NCBI GenBank assembly: GCA_963720765.1
Contig: CAVRGS010000002.1
Location: 310,001-374,000, forward strand
Direction of reading: 5' to 3'
DNA from: DASUAS01 sp963720765
Lineage (GTDB): Bacteria > Actinomycetota > Acidimicrobiia > IMCC26256 > DASPTH01
Length of the DNA: 64,000 nucleotides
Part shown: one piece after another, positions 1 through 9,515 of the stretch
Position numbering within the stretch: position 1 is the first letter of the stretch
How the letters are laid out: every line of letters begins with the position of its first letter
Translations under genes and position numbers: made by a program
The notes under the pieces: generated by a model
Told to the model about the DNA's origin: nothing
The model's input: the letters and a program-made list of their open reading frames with translations, nothing else
The model's database searches: none

Positions 1-270
1 ACGAAGAAGGTGCTGCCCGACGAGGAGGCGTACCGCAACCTCAACTCGTACGGGTCGGCACGGTGGGATCCCGCAACCGCCCAGTCGCGCGAGCTGCTGA
101 AGTCCACGCCGTTCGTCGACCTCGGTGACGCGCTCGACAGCGCGACGACTCCGGTCATGTGGGACTTCGTGCACACCAACGAGGAGGGCGCGCGCCTCGC
201 GGCGGCTGCGCTCTACTCGCGCCTGCTGCCGGCGCTGAGGGTGCGAGCCGGCGCGGCGGCGGGCCAGTGA
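1..270 (+). CDS. C-terminal end of an SGNH/GDSL-type hydrolase (5' truncated)
   Basis: The frame is open from base 1 with no start needed, so this is the last 89 residues of a gene beginning outside the window. The segment VHTNEEGARLAAAALYSRLL matches the final block of SGNH hydrolases, where an Asp-x-x-His pair supplies two catalytic residues and is followed by a helix ending the fold. Its stop overlaps the GTG of the next gene as GTGA. With a carbamoyltransferase and an acyltransferase downstream, a role in acyl or acetyl tailoring of an exported glycan is plausible. The family call rests on this short C-terminal block only, and the substrate is unknown. Confidence 0.55.
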   Translation, partial: TKKVLPDEEAYRNLNSYGSARWDPATAQSRELLKSTPFVDLGDALDSATTPVMWDFVHTNEEGARLAAAALYSRLLPALRVRAGAAAGQ

Positions 271-2108
271 AGATCCTCGGTATCAGCGCCTTCTACCACG
301 ACTCGGCGGCCGCGCTCGTCGTCGACGGCGAGCTCGTCGCCGCCGCGCAGGAGGAGCGCTTCACCCGCAAGAAGCACGACGCGGCGTTCCCCGAACGCGC
401 CATCGCGTACTGCATGCAACGCGGCGCCGTCGGTCCCGAAGGTGTCGACGCGGTCGTCTACTACGACAAGCCGATCACCACGTTCGTCCGCTTGTTGAAG
501 ACGTACCTGCGCGTCGGGCCGAAGGGCATCCGTTCGTTCTCGTCGGCGATGCCCGCGTGGACGCGCGAGAAGCTCTGGATCCCCTACGAGATCGAGCGCG
601 GCCTCAAGCGCGTCGGTACGCCGATGCCGAAGGACCTCTGGTTCACCGAGCACCACGAGAGCCACGCCGCGAGCGCGTTCTTCCCGTCGCCCTTCGAGAG
701 CGCGGCGATCCTCACGTTCGACGGCGTCGGGGAGTGGGCCACCAGCAGCATCGGAGTCGGGCGCGGCAACCGCATCGAGTTGCAGCGTCAGCTCAACTTC
801 CCCAACTCGCTCGGTCTCCTCTACTCCGCGTTCACGTTCTTCTGCGGCTTCCGGGTGAACTCTGGCGAATACAAGCTCATGGGCCTCGCGCCCTACGGCA
901 CGCCCGTCTACGTCGACGCCATCCGCGAGCACCTGCTCGACCTGCGACCCGACGGTTCGTTCCGCATGGAGATGAAGTACTTCAACTACCTCTCCGGACT
1001 CACGATGACGAACCGGAGGTTCGCCGACCTGTTCGGTGGTCCTCCGCGCAAGCCCGAGTCGGAGATCACCCGGCGCGAGCTCGACCTCGCGGCGTCGATC
1101 CAGGTCGTCACCGAAGACGTCGTGCTGACGATGGCACGCGCCGCCGCTGAGACCACTGGAGAGCGCAACGCGTGTCTCGCGGGTGGCGTTGCCCTCAACT
1201 GCGTCGCGAACGGGGTGCTGTTGCGCGAAGGTCCGTTCGAGAAACTCTGGGTCCAACCCGCGGCGGGCGACGCCGGTGGCGCGATCGGCGCTGCGTTGTA
1301 CGGCTGGCACCAGATCCTCGACCACCCGCGCGAGGTCGACGGCGTGCACGACCAGATGCAGGGCGCCTACCTCGGCCCGCGCTTCGGCGGCGACGAGGTG
1401 GCGGCATGGCTCGACGAGCGCGGCTACCCGTACGAGCGCCTCACTGGCGCGTCCCGTGCCGAACGTATCGCCGAGCGCATCGCCGACGGCGATGTCGTCG
1501 GGCTCCTGCAGGGCCGCATGGAGTTCGGCCCGCGCGCGCTCGGCCACCGGTCGATCGTCGGCGACCCGCGTTCGACCGCCATGCAGTCGATCATGAACCT
1601 GAAGATCAAGTACCGCGAGTCGTTCCGACCGTTCGCGCCCGCGGTGCTCGACGACCAGGCCAGCAAGTACTTCGAGATCGAACCCGGCATCGAGTCGCCG
1701 TACATGCTGCTCGTCGCCGACGTGCGTCCCGAGCTCCGGGTCGAGGACACGCACGACCACGAACGGGGTGCCGACCTGCGCACCTGGGTGAACGAGGTGC
1801 GTTCCACGATCCCGGCGGTCACCCACGTCGACTACTCGGCGCGGCTCCAGACCGTGGCCCGGGACACGAGTCCCGAGTTCCACGCCATCATCGAGGCCTT
1901 CGACCGACTCACCGGATGCCCGGTCGTGATCAACACGTCGTTCAACGTGCGCGGCGAGCCGATCGTGTGCACGCCGGAGGACGCCTACCGGTGCTTCATG
2001 CGCACCGAGATGGACACGCTCGTGCTCGAGGACTGCATCCTCCGCAAGCGCGAGCAGCCCGAGTTCGCCGAGACCGGCGACTGGAGCGTCGACTTCGTGC
2101 TCGATTGA
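267..2108 (+). CDS. NodU/CmcH-family O-carbamoyltransferase
   Basis: This 613-residue protein has the usual length of carbamoyltransferases that transfer carbamoyl phosphate, via carbamoyl-adenylate, to a sugar or antibiotic hydroxyl. The N-terminal Kae1-like domain opens with ILGISAFYHDSAAAL and contains the metal-binding stretch HHESHAASAFF (about residue 130) and the FDGVGEW loop. The C-terminal YrdC-like domain contains GRMEFGPRALGHRSIV (about residue 420) and the late INTSFNVRGEPIV motif. I start at GTG 267 because it overlaps the upstream stop and begins right at the conserved core; the longer frame upstream is unsupported. Clustering with SGNH and acyltransferase-3 genes suggests decoration of a surface polysaccharide or glycolipid. 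The acceptor is unknown. Confidence 0.9.
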   Translation: MKILGISAFYHDSAAALVVDGELVAAAQEERFTRKKHDAAFPERAIAYCMQRGAVGPEGVDAVVYYDKPITTFVRLLKTYLRVGPKGIRSFSSAMPAWTREKLWIPYEIERGLKRVGTPMPKDLWFTEHHESHAASAFFPSPFESAAILTFDGVGEWATSSIGVGRGNRIELQRQLNFPNSLGLLYSAFTFFCGFRVNSGEYKLMGLAPYGTPVYVDAIREHLLDLRPDGSFRMEMKYFNYLSGLTMTNRRFADLFGGPPRKPESEITRRELDLAASIQVVTEDVVLTMARAAAETTGERNACLAGGVALNCVANGVLLREGPFEKLWVQPAAGDAGGAIGAALYGWHQILDHPREVDGVHDQMQGAYLGPRFGGDEVAAWLDERGYPYERLTGASRAERIAERIADGDVVGLLQGRMEFGPRALGHRSIVGDPRSTAMQSIMNLKIKYRESFRPFAPAVLDDQASKYFEIEPGIESPYMLLVADVRPELRVEDTHDHERGADLRTWVNEVRSTIPAVTHVDYSARLQTVARDTSPEFHAIIEAFDRLTGCPVVINTSFNVRGEPIVCTPEDAYRCFMRTEMDTLVLEDCILRKREQPEFAETGDWSVDFVLD

Positions 2109-2121
2109 CAGGGGGTCGCAG

Positions 2122-4086
2122 TTGGACACGCAGCACGCCGGTCTCCGTCACATCCCCGCGCTCGATGGACTCCGCGGCGTCGCGGTGCTCGGAGTGCTGC
2201 TGTTCCACGCTGATCACCTGCTCGGCGGCTTCCTCGGCGTCGACCTCTTCTTCACCCTCTCCGGCTTCCTGATCACGACCCTCCTGTTGCAGGAGGTCGT
2301 GCGGACCGGGAGCATCAGGCTCGGCGCGTTCTGGGCCCGGCGTGCCCGACGTCTGCTCCCGGCGTTGCTCGCGTTGGTGCTCGCAGTGGCCGTCTACGCG
2401 GCGATCTGGGCGCGGCCGAACGAGCTCGGAGCCATTCGCGCTGACGCCTTCGCCACCCTCGGGTACGTGGCGAACTGGCATTCGATCCTGGCCGGGCACG
2501 GCTACTGGGATCTCTTCGCCGCTCCGTCGCCGTTCCGGCACACGTGGAGCCTGGCGATCGAAGAGCAGTTCTACGTGTTGTGGCCGCTCGTCGTGCTGCT
2601 CGTGGCGGTGGTGCAGCGCTCGGCGCGGCGCCGGGCGCCTTCGCTCCTCGCCGTCACGCTCGGGCTCGCCGCGGCCTCGGCGCTCTGGATGGGCGTGGTG
2701 TACCGCCCGGGTCACGATCCCCAGCGCGTCTACCTCGGCTCGGACACACGGTTCGCCTCGATCCTCCTGGGTGCTGCGCTCGCATCGTTGCTCGTGTGGC
2801 GGGGGCCCGTACAGGGCCGTGCCTCCAGGGTGGCCCTCGAGTCCGTCGCCATCGGCAGCACCGTCGTGCTGCTCTGGGCGTGGGTCACGGTGGACGGTGG
2901 TGACACGCTGCTGTACCGGGGCGGCTTCGCGCTGTTCGCGCTGTGTGCGATCGCGATCATCGCGTGCATCACCCATCCTGTGGGCGGGCCCGTCGGGCGT
3001 GTCCTGTCCATCTTCCCGCTTCGAGCGCTCGGTCTCATCAGCTACGGCCTGTACCTCTGGCACTGGCCGGTGTACCTCGTGCTCACGCCCGCCCGTACAG
3101 GGATCGAAGGCTGGAGCCTCGTCGCGCTGAGGATCGCGGTGAGCCTCCTCATCGCGGTGGCGTCGTACTTCTGCGTCGAGATGCCGATACGACGCGGCGT
3201 CTGGTCGGGCTGGCGCATCCGTGCACTTGCTCCGGCGACTGCGCTGGCCGCGGTGCTGGCCATCGTCGTCGTCACGGCCGGCTCGGTCTCGAGCACACCG
3301 GACTCGGCGAGTCCCGCCCGCGCCGCGATCGCACCCTTGTCGTCAGCGGCAACGCCGGGAACGGTTCGAGTGCTCGTCGGCGGGGACTCGGTCGCCTATC
3401 ACCTCGGCGCGAGCTTCCAGCGCCTCGACACGGAACTCGGGTTCAGTACCGCCAACGTCGCGTTCGACGGGTGTGCTCTCGAGCGCGGCGCGACCGCGGC
3501 TCGCTACTTCGATGGCGGCGACGCCCCGCTCGACGCCCGCGACTGCACCACTGGCTGGAAGGACGCGATCTCACGCTTCGACCCCGACGTGGTCGTGATC
3601 GCACTCGTGGGCCAAGTGCTGAGCGACTGGGAAGTGAACGGGGTCTGGTCACACCCCTGCGACGCGCCGTACGACGACTGGTATTTCGGTCAGATCGCCG
3701 ATGGCGCGAAGGTCCTCACCGCTCGCGGCGCGCGCGTGGTCATGCTCGCACCTGCGCAGTCCACGCTCCCGTGGGGACCCCCCGAGTTGAACGAGCGACT
3801 CCGATGCCTGGGCAACGTGGAACGTCGACTGGCGCGGACCGATCCGGCGGTCGCAGTCATCGATCTCGACCACTTCGTCTGCCCTCGGGGCGTGTGCCGC
3901 GACCGCATCAACGGCACCCTCCTTCGTCCTGATGGGCTTCACTTCGACGGTGACGGTGCCGACATCGTGAGTCGTTGGCTCGCGCCGCGCGTGCGCTCGC
4001 GAGCGCGGGCTCCGATGTCGTCGGCGAACTCGCCGGCTGCGCTGGCAACGCAGACCGGCCCGACCGGTCAGGTCCCGGATCCGTAG
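2122..4086 (+). CDS. Acyltransferase-3 / SGNH fusion (OafA-like O-acyltransferase)
   Basis: A 654-residue membrane O-acyltransferase. The N-terminal half (to about residue 370) is the multi-pass acyltransferase-3 domain: it opens with the ALDGLRGVAVLGVLLFHA signature, has FFTLSGFLI in the second helix and RHTWSLAIEEQFYVLWP as the catalytic loop. The C-terminal half is a periplasmic SGNH domain with the GDSVAYHLG nucleophile block (about residue 418) and a terminal DGLHF block. Fusions of this type move acetyl groups across the membrane onto peptidoglycan, O-antigen or other glycans. TTG 2122 is chosen because a GGGGG Shine-Dalgarno lies 7 nt upstream. Its last 19 bases overlap the 3' end of convergent glnE. 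Confidence 0.9.
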   Translation: MDTQHAGLRHIPALDGLRGVAVLGVLLFHADHLLGGFLGVDLFFTLSGFLITTLLLQEVVRTGSIRLGAFWARRARRLLPALLALVLAVAVYAAIWARPNELGAIRADAFATLGYVANWHSILAGHGYWDLFAAPSPFRHTWSLAIEEQFYVLWPLVVLLVAVVQRSARRRAPSLLAVTLGLAAASALWMGVVYRPGHDPQRVYLGSDTRFASILLGAALASLLVWRGPVQGRASRVALESVAIGSTVVLLWAWVTVDGGDTLLYRGGFALFALCAIAIIACITHPVGGPVGRVLSIFPLRALGLISYGLYLWHWPVYLVLTPARTGIEGWSLVALRIAVSLLIAVASYFCVEMPIRRGVWSGWRIRALAPATALAAVLAIVVVTAGSVSSTPDSASPARAAIAPLSSAATPGTVRVLVGGDSVAYHLGASFQRLDTELGFSTANVAFDGCALERGATAARYFDGGDAPLDARDCTTGWKDAISRFDPDVVVIALVGQVLSDWEVNGVWSHPCDAPYDDWYFGQIADGAKVLTARGARVVMLAPAQSTLPWGPPELNERLRCLGNVERRLARTDPAVAVIDLDHFVCPRGVCRDRINGTLLRPDGLHFDGDGADIVSRWLAPRVRSRARAPMSSANSPAALATQTGPTGQVPDP

Positions 4087-6851
4087 AAGACACGCTCGAC
4101 GACGCGGCGAGCGCGACGCGTGACGCGGCGGTAGTCGTCGCGCAACATGCTGTGCGGTCGATGCACGTACCCGAGCAGCAGCGCGAGCCGTTCGAGATCG
4201 GCCTTGTCCGTGGGGAGGGCATCCGACGGGTGCGCGGTTTGCAGGTAGTGCGCGTTGCGCGCGCGCTCGCAGAAGCGGTACGCCTCTTCGAGGACGTCGG
4301 TGTCGTCGGGGTCGAGCAGGTTGTGCGCCCCGAGGTGCTCGAGCGCGTCGATGGTGCCGGGCACGCGCACGTCGGGGTGTTCGCGGCCGTGCAGGAGCTG
4401 GAGCAACTGCACGGTGAACTCGACGTCGGACAATGAGCCGCGTCCGAGCTTGAGATGGAACTGCGGGTCCTCGCCGGGCGGGATGCGTTCGCGCTCGATG
4501 CGCGCCTTCATGCGACGGATCTCTCGCACGTCGTCGTCGGTCATGGGCTGCCCGTACGTGAAGTCGGCGGCGACCTCGGCGAAGCGCGCGCCGAGCTCGG
4601 CATCGCCGGCCACGAACCTCGCTTTCGTGAGCGCTTGGCGCTCCCACGTGAGCCCCCATTGCTCGTAGTACTGGCGGAATCCACCGATCGACCGGGCCAA
4701 CGGTCCCTGGTTGCCTTCGGGGCGCAGGCGCGCGTCGATGCGGAACGTCTGCCCTTCCGCGGTGGTGGCGCCGATCTCCTGCACGAGCTGCGCGGCGACC
4801 TGTTCGGCATGGCGGAAGTCGTCGGAGCTGTCGCCGTCGTACACGAACACGACGTCGATGTCGGACGCGTACGACAGCTCGCCGCCGCCGAGCCGGCCCA
4901 TCCCGATCACCGCGAAGGGCAATCGGGCACGCAGGGATCGGAGCGCTGCTTCGAGACAGGCTTCGGCGAGCACGGTCAGCTCGCGCTCGGTGGCTTCGAG
5001 CCGGGCGTAGCCGAGCAGGTCGCGGGTTGCGATGCGCAGGAGCTCGCGTCGCTTGAACCGGCGCAACCCCTCGCGTCGTTGTTCCTGGTCGCCGCGCCAC
5101 TCGAGGGTGTCGAGCGCATCACCGACGAGCTCGGTGCGGTTCGCTTCGATGGCGAGGGCGTCGTCGTCGTCGAGCACGTCGACGAACTCGGGATGGCGAC
5201 GCATCGCGTCGCCGACGACCCGACTGGATCCGAGGAGGTGGCACGCCCGCTCCGCTGCGCCCGGATGGTCGCGGAACGTGACCGCGAGGGACGCGGACCG
5301 GGCGGGTCCCTCGGCCAGGCGGCGGAGCTGGAGGAGGCCGAGGTCGGGATCCGGCGTCTCCGACAGCCAGCCCAGGATCACTGGGAGGAGCTCGCGCATC
5401 ACACGCGACCGTCGGGTCAGCCCCGCGGCCAGCTCGCGCACGGCGGCCCGCGTGCGCTCGACGTCGGTGAACCCGAACGCGGCGAGGCGTTCCTCTGCCG
5501 CCTCGGGTGACAGCGGGCCGGTGCCGGCGAGCGTCTCGAGCAGCGGTGCGAAGAACAGACGTTCGTGGATGCCGCGCACCGTGACCTGGTGCTGGCGGTG
5601 CTCGGTCTCGAAGCGCTCCAGCGCGGTGCGCTCCGGGCCGTCGCGGTAGCCGAGCACGCGCGCCAGGCGCACCCGCGCGGTTTCGTCGGACGGGATGAGG
5701 TGGGTCTGCTGCTCGTCGTAGAGCTGGAGCCGGTGCTCGACCGTGCGGAGGAACTGGTACGCGCGATCGAGGCGATCGGCGTCGGGGCGCTCGACGTAGC
5801 CGCCGTCGGCAAGCTCGTGCAGCGCGTCGAGAGTGGTCGGCGAACGCACGGTGACGTCGTCGCGACCGTGCACGAGCTGCAGGAGCTGCACCGCGAATTC
5901 GATGTCGCGGATGCCGCCGCGCCCGCGCTTGAGCTCACGGTCGCTGATGCCCTTGCGCTCGGTGAGCTCCTCGGCGCGTTCCTTCATGGCTCGGATCTCG
6001 CGGATGGCGTCGGGGTCGAGCTTCTCGGGCCAGACGCGCGGGGTGGCCACGGCCATGAACTGTTCGCCGAGGTCGAGGTCTCCGGCCACCGGTCGTGCCT
6101 TCACGAGCGCTTGGAACTCCCACGTGCGCGCCCACTCGTCGTAGTAGGTCGTGTAGCTCGCGAGCGTGCGCGTGAGGGGGCCCTGACGGCCTTCGGGCCT
6201 GAGGTTGGCGTCGGTGCGGAAGACGATGCCGTCCTGACTGGGCGTGGACATCGTGGTGAGCACCGCGCGCGCGGCGCGCTCGGCCCGGTCGGCGTCGCCG
6301 TCGTGCACGAAGAGGATGTCGATGTCGCTCGCGTAGTTGAGCTCGCGACCACCGAACTTCCCCATGCCGATGACGGTCATGGTCACCGCGGGATCGACCA
6401 GCTCGAGCGCGGCCTCAACACAGACCCGGGCCAGCTCGGCGAGCTCACGGCCGACCGCGGGCATGTCGGCGAGACCGAGGAGATCGCGCACCGCAGTGCG
6501 CAGGAGCTCGCGGCGTTTCCACCGTCGCAGCCCACCGGGATCGTGAGGGCCGAAGGCCTGCCAGTGCGTCCGGTAGCTCTCGCGGGTGCTCTCTCGCGCG
6601 AGCTCCTCGGGCTCGCGCAGCGGGTCGAGCAACGACGCGTCGGCGACGACCGCCGAGGCCAACGCTCGTGACGCGCACGCGAGCGCGACGAGTCCGTCGC
6701 GCAGCACGGGGACGTCGTCGAGCTCGGCGGCGAGGAGGGGATGTGCCTCGACCGCACGCTCCACGAGCGTGCGGGCCGTGCGCGCGTCCGCCGACCGTTC
6801 GATCGCGGCTTCGAGGTCGGGGCTCGGCGCTCGCGTCGTCCCCCCGGTCAT
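4068..6851 (-). CDS. glnE: Bifunctional glutamine-synthetase adenylyltransferase/deadenylase
   Basis: GlnE adenylylates and deadenylylates glutamine synthetase to match nitrogen assimilation to supply. The 927-residue protein has the expected duplicated architecture: two nucleotidyltransferase domains with near-identical cores, GMGKFGGRELNYASDIDIL at about residue 162 and GMGRLGGGELSYASDIDVVF at about 645, each followed by a helical GlnD-UR/GlnE bundle. The frame stays open far upstream, through nadE on the other strand, but similarity begins at ATG 6851, 27 bp from the nadE start. That extra 786-residue extension is a high-GC shadow. The 3' end overlaps the convergent acyltransferase gene by 19 bp. 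In actinobacteria GlnE is often essential. Confidence 0.95.
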   Translation of the reverse strand: MTGGTTRAPSPDLEAAIERSADARTARTLVERAVEAHPLLAAELDDVPVLRDGLVALACASRALASAVVADASLLDPLREPEELARESTRESYRTHWQAFGPHDPGGLRRWKRRELLRTAVRDLLGLADMPAVGRELAELARVCVEAALELVDPAVTMTVIGMGKFGGRELNYASDIDILFVHDGDADRAERAARAVLTTMSTPSQDGIVFRTDANLRPEGRQGPLTRTLASYTTYYDEWARTWEFQALVKARPVAGDLDLGEQFMAVATPRVWPEKLDPDAIREIRAMKERAEELTERKGISDRELKRGRGGIRDIEFAVQLLQLVHGRDDVTVRSPTTLDALHELADGGYVERPDADRLDRAYQFLRTVEHRLQLYDEQQTHLIPSDETARVRLARVLGYRDGPERTALERFETEHRQHQVTVRGIHERLFFAPLLETLAGTGPLSPEAAEERLAAFGFTDVERTRAAVRELAAGLTRRSRVMRELLPVILGWLSETPDPDLGLLQLRRLAEGPARSASLAVTFRDHPGAAERACHLLGSSRVVGDAMRRHPEFVDVLDDDDALAIEANRTELVGDALDTLEWRGDQEQRREGLRRFKRRELLRIATRDLLGYARLEATERELTVLAEACLEAALRSLRARLPFAVIGMGRLGGGELSYASDIDVVFVYDGDSSDDFRHAEQVAAQLVQEIGATTAEGQTFRIDARLRPEGNQGPLARSIGGFRQYYEQWGLTWERQALTKARFVAGDAELGARFAEVAADFTYGQPMTDDDVREIRRMKARIERERIPPGEDPQFHLKLGRGSLSDVEFTVQLLQLLHGREHPDVRVPGTIDALEHLGAHNLLDPDDTDVLEEAYRFCERARNAHYLQTAHPSDALPTDKADLERLALLLGYVHRPHSMLRDDYRRVTRRARRVVERVFYGSGT

Positions 6852-6866
6852 GCAGGCAGTGTCGCG

Positions 6867-6872
6867 TATCCT
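6867..6872 (+). promoter_or_regulatory. -10 element TATCCT for a probably leaderless nadE transcript
   Basis: TATCCT ends 6 nt before the GTG of nadE, so a start site at the usual distance falls on the start codon; no Shine-Dalgarno is present. It lies in the 27-bp gap between divergent glnE and nadE. The same hexamer and gap occur before folP (61218). Confidence 0.5.
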
Positions 6873-6878
6873 GAGCCG

Positions 6879-8591
6879 GTGCCCCGGGTCCGTCTCGCCG
6901 CCGCGCAGCTCGATCTCGTCGTCGGTGACGTCGACGGCAACGTCGACCGCATGCTCGACGCCTACGAGCGCGCCGACGCCGCCGGTTGCGACCTCGTGGC
7001 GTTCCCCGAGCTCTCGCTCACCGGATACCCGCCGGAGGATCTGCTGCTCCGACCGTCGTTCGTCGCGCACTGCGCGGAGTCGCTGGAGAAGTTCGCGGCC
7101 CGCACCGGGCGCACGGCTGCGGTCGTCGGCTTCCCCGAGGTGCAGCGCGACCTCGCGAACGCGGCCGCGCTCTGCGCGCACGGTCGCGTGCAGGGCGTGT
7201 ACCGCAAGCACCTGCTCCCCAACTACGCGGTGTTCGACGAGCAGCGCTACTTCGCGCCGTCGACGGTCGACGGTCCGCTCTTCGTCGTCGCCGGTGTTCG
7301 GGTCGGCCTCACCATCTGCGAAGACGCATGGAGCCCCAACGGGCCCATCAACACACAGGCCGCAGGCGGTGCCGAGCTCGTCGTCAACATCAATGCTTCG
7401 CCGTACTACGCGGGCAGGCTCGGCGAACGCGAGACGATGCTCGGCACGCGCGCCGCCGACGCCGCGGTGCCGGTCGTGTACGCGAACCTCGTCGGAGGTC
7501 AGGACGAGCTCGTCTTCGACGGCGCGTCGATGGTGTTCGACGAGGGAGGGCACCTCGTGGCGCGCGCGAAGCAGTTCGAGGAGGACCTGCTCGTCGTCGA
7601 CCTCGACGTTCGGCCGGCGTTCCGTCGCCGCCTGCTCGACCCACGCGGTCGTCCGCGCGCACCGCGGCTCCCTGAGATCGAGGTGTCGGAGCCCCGCATC
7701 GGAGAGGCACTCACCGCTGCACGCGTCGAACCGATGCTCGAACCGGTGCACGAGGTGTACGAGGCGCTCGTGCTCGGCACCCGTGACTACGTGCGCAAGA
7801 ACGGCGTGGACGACGTGTTCGTCGCCGTGTCCGGTGGGATCGACTCCGCGCTGGTGGCGACGATCGCGGCTGACACGCTGGGGCCCGAGCACGTGACCGG
7901 TGTGCTCATGCCGTCGAGGTTCTCGAGCGAGGGCAGCGTGACGGACGCGCTCGAGCTCGCGGCCAACCTCGGGATCCGCACGCTGACCGTCCCCATCGAG
8001 GAGGCGCACACCGCGTTCCTCGAGATGCTGGCGGAGCCGTTCGGCGGTCGCGAACCGGGTCTGGCCGAGGAGAACCTCCAGGCCCGCATCCGCGGGAACG
8101 TCCTCATGGCGCTGAGCAACAAGCTTGGGGGCTTCGTGCTCACCGCGAGCAACAAGAGCGAGATGGCAACCGGCTACGCCACTCTGTACGGAGCTGACAT
8201 GACTGGCGCGTTCGCGGTGATCAAAGACGTGCCGAAGTTGCTCGTGTACGCACTCGCGCGCGACCGCAACGATCGTGCCGGTCGTGCACTGATCCCCGAC
8301 GCGGTGATCGAGAAGCCGCCGAGCGCCGAGTTGCGGCCCGGACAGCTCGATTCCGACTCGCTGCCCGACTACGCGGAGCTCGACCCGATCGTCGAGGGCT
8401 ACGTGGAGGGCGACCTCTCGATCGGTGAGCTCGAGGCGGCCGGGTACGACGTCGACACGGTGCGCCGCATCGCCCACCTCGTCGACCGCAACGAGTACAA
8501 GCGGCGGCAGGCGCCGCCCGGTGTGCGCGTGTCGCCGAAGGCATTCGGCAAGGACCGTCGTCTGCCGATCACCAATCGCTGGCCCGGCTAG
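6879..8591 (+). CDS. nadE: Glutamine-dependent NAD+ synthetase
   Basis: This enzyme makes NAD+ from deamido-NAD+, ATP and ammonia released from glutamine. The 570-residue protein carries both expected domains. The N-terminal nitrilase-like glutaminase has the Glu-Lys-Cys triad in context: AFPELSLTGYPPED, YRKHLLPNYAVFDEQRYF and GLTICEDAW. The C-terminal synthetase has the ATP-pyrophosphatase loop VSGGIDSALVATIA (about residue 315) and ASNKSEMATGYATLYGD-like NAD-binding residues. GTG 6879 is the start because residues PRVRLAAAQLDLVVGD begin the nitrilase fold. Transcription is divergent from glnE across only 27 bp, joining two glutamine-linked genes to one tiny control region. Confidence 0.95.
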   Translation: MPRVRLAAAQLDLVVGDVDGNVDRMLDAYERADAAGCDLVAFPELSLTGYPPEDLLLRPSFVAHCAESLEKFAARTGRTAAVVGFPEVQRDLANAAALCAHGRVQGVYRKHLLPNYAVFDEQRYFAPSTVDGPLFVVAGVRVGLTICEDAWSPNGPINTQAAGGAELVVNINASPYYAGRLGERETMLGTRAADAAVPVVYANLVGGQDELVFDGASMVFDEGGHLVARAKQFEEDLLVVDLDVRPAFRRRLLDPRGRPRAPRLPEIEVSEPRIGEALTAARVEPMLEPVHEVYEALVLGTRDYVRKNGVDDVFVAVSGGIDSALVATIAADTLGPEHVTGVLMPSRFSSEGSVTDALELAANLGIRTLTVPIEEAHTAFLEMLAEPFGGREPGLAEENLQARIRGNVLMALSNKLGGFVLTASNKSEMATGYATLYGADMTGAFAVIKDVPKLLVYALARDRNDRAGRALIPDAVIEKPPSAELRPGQLDSDSLPDYAELDPIVEGYVEGDLSIGELEAAGYDVDTVRRIAHLVDRNEYKRRQAPPGVRVSPKAFGKDRRLPITNRWPG

Positions 8592-8615
8592 CTCGTCGCC
8601 CGGGGGAGGGGACGA

Positions 8616-9515
8616 GTGAAGGCGAAGCCTCGCTTCGTCGCGGAGGCCGCGCTCGTCGGTGCGGCGTTGCTGTACGGCGTGACGTTCCCGCTCGTGCACG
8701 ACGCGCTCGACGACATCACGCCCTTCGCGTACCTCGTCGGTCGGTTCGGCATCGCCACCCTGTTGCTCGCGCCGGTCACCATTCCCGCGCTGCGGGCGAG
8801 CGGTCCGGAGCGTCGCATGTTGGTGCGCGCGGGACTGACTGCCGGCGTGATCCTGTTCGGGGGATACGCCACGCAGACCATCGGGTTGCAGTACACGTCG
8901 CCGTCGACGTCGGCGTTCCTCACCGGGTTGTACGTGATCATCACCCCCGTCATCGAGTCGGCCATCAGCCGCCGGTTGCCGCGCCCACCGGTGATCGTCG
9001 GCATCGTCGTCGCCACCCTCGGCCTGTACCTGCTCACGGGCGCCGACGTGCACCTCGGTCGCGGCGAGGTGTTCACCATCGTGTGTGCGGTGTTGTTCGC
9101 GTGGCACATCGTGTACATCGGGGCGTACACGCACGTCCTCCGCCCGTTGCAGTTCGGTGCGTTGCAGATCGGTGCGGTCGCCATGCTGTCGGTCGCGCCC
9201 GCGGCGCACCAGGGCGTGGGGTCGTTGAGCACCTTGGCGGTGTTCGCGGTCCTGTTCACGGGCGTCGCCTGCTCCGCGGTCGCGCTGCCGCTCCAGCTCT
9301 GGGGCCAGCAGCGGATCCCCGCGACGCGTGCCGCGCTGCTCCTCCTGTCCGAGCCGGTGTTCGCCGGCATCGCCGGGTACGTCGACGGTGAACGGCTCGG
9401 CGCCGGGCGGCTGATCGGCGCGGTCGCGATCATGGCGGGGATCGCGGTCTCGGAGTTCTGGCCCCGCCGCTCGGTGCCGCCGGATCCGTCGGCGCGTGGC
9501 AGGCTGACGACGTGA
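8616..9515 (+). CDS. EamA/DMT-superfamily permease
   Basis: A 299-residue integral membrane protein with about ten hydrophobic helices arranged as two EamA repeats, typical of drug/metabolite transporter superfamily exporters. The first repeat includes LVGAALLYGVTFPLVHDAL and the second ends near GWRI-free loops with RIPATRAALLLLSEPVFAG, which matches the conserved second-repeat motif (GLRxTSA-type followed by EPVxA). GTG 8616 has a strong GGGGGAGGG Shine-Dalgarno 5 nt upstream. It follows nadE by 24 bp and its stop overlaps the next gene as GTGA, so the three may be cotranscribed. The substrate cannot be inferred from sequence. Confidence 0.85.
   Translation: MKAKPRFVAEAALVGAALLYGVTFPLVHDALDDITPFAYLVGRFGIATLLLAPVTIPALRASGPERRMLVRAGLTAGVILFGGYATQTIGLQYTSPSTSAFLTGLYVIITPVIESAISRRLPRPPVIVGIVVATLGLYLLTGADVHLGRGEVFTIVCAVLFAWHIVYIGAYTHVLRPLQFGALQIGAVAMLSVAPAAHQGVGSLSTLAVFAVLFTGVACSAVALPLQLWGQQRIPATRAALLLLSEPVFAGIAGYVDGERLGAGRLIGAVAIMAGIAVSEFWPRRSVPPDPSARGRLTT

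Noticed and set aside
213..2129. 638-residue minus-strand frame opposite the carbamoyltransferase
   Set aside because: High-GC antisense shadow: His/Arg/Val-rich, no motif, while the plus frame has clear family motifs.
6852..9209. Long N-terminal extension of GlnE (total 1713 residues)
   Set aside because: It lies antisense to nadE and the EamA gene, is Arg/His-rich without domains, and GlnE similarity begins at 6851.
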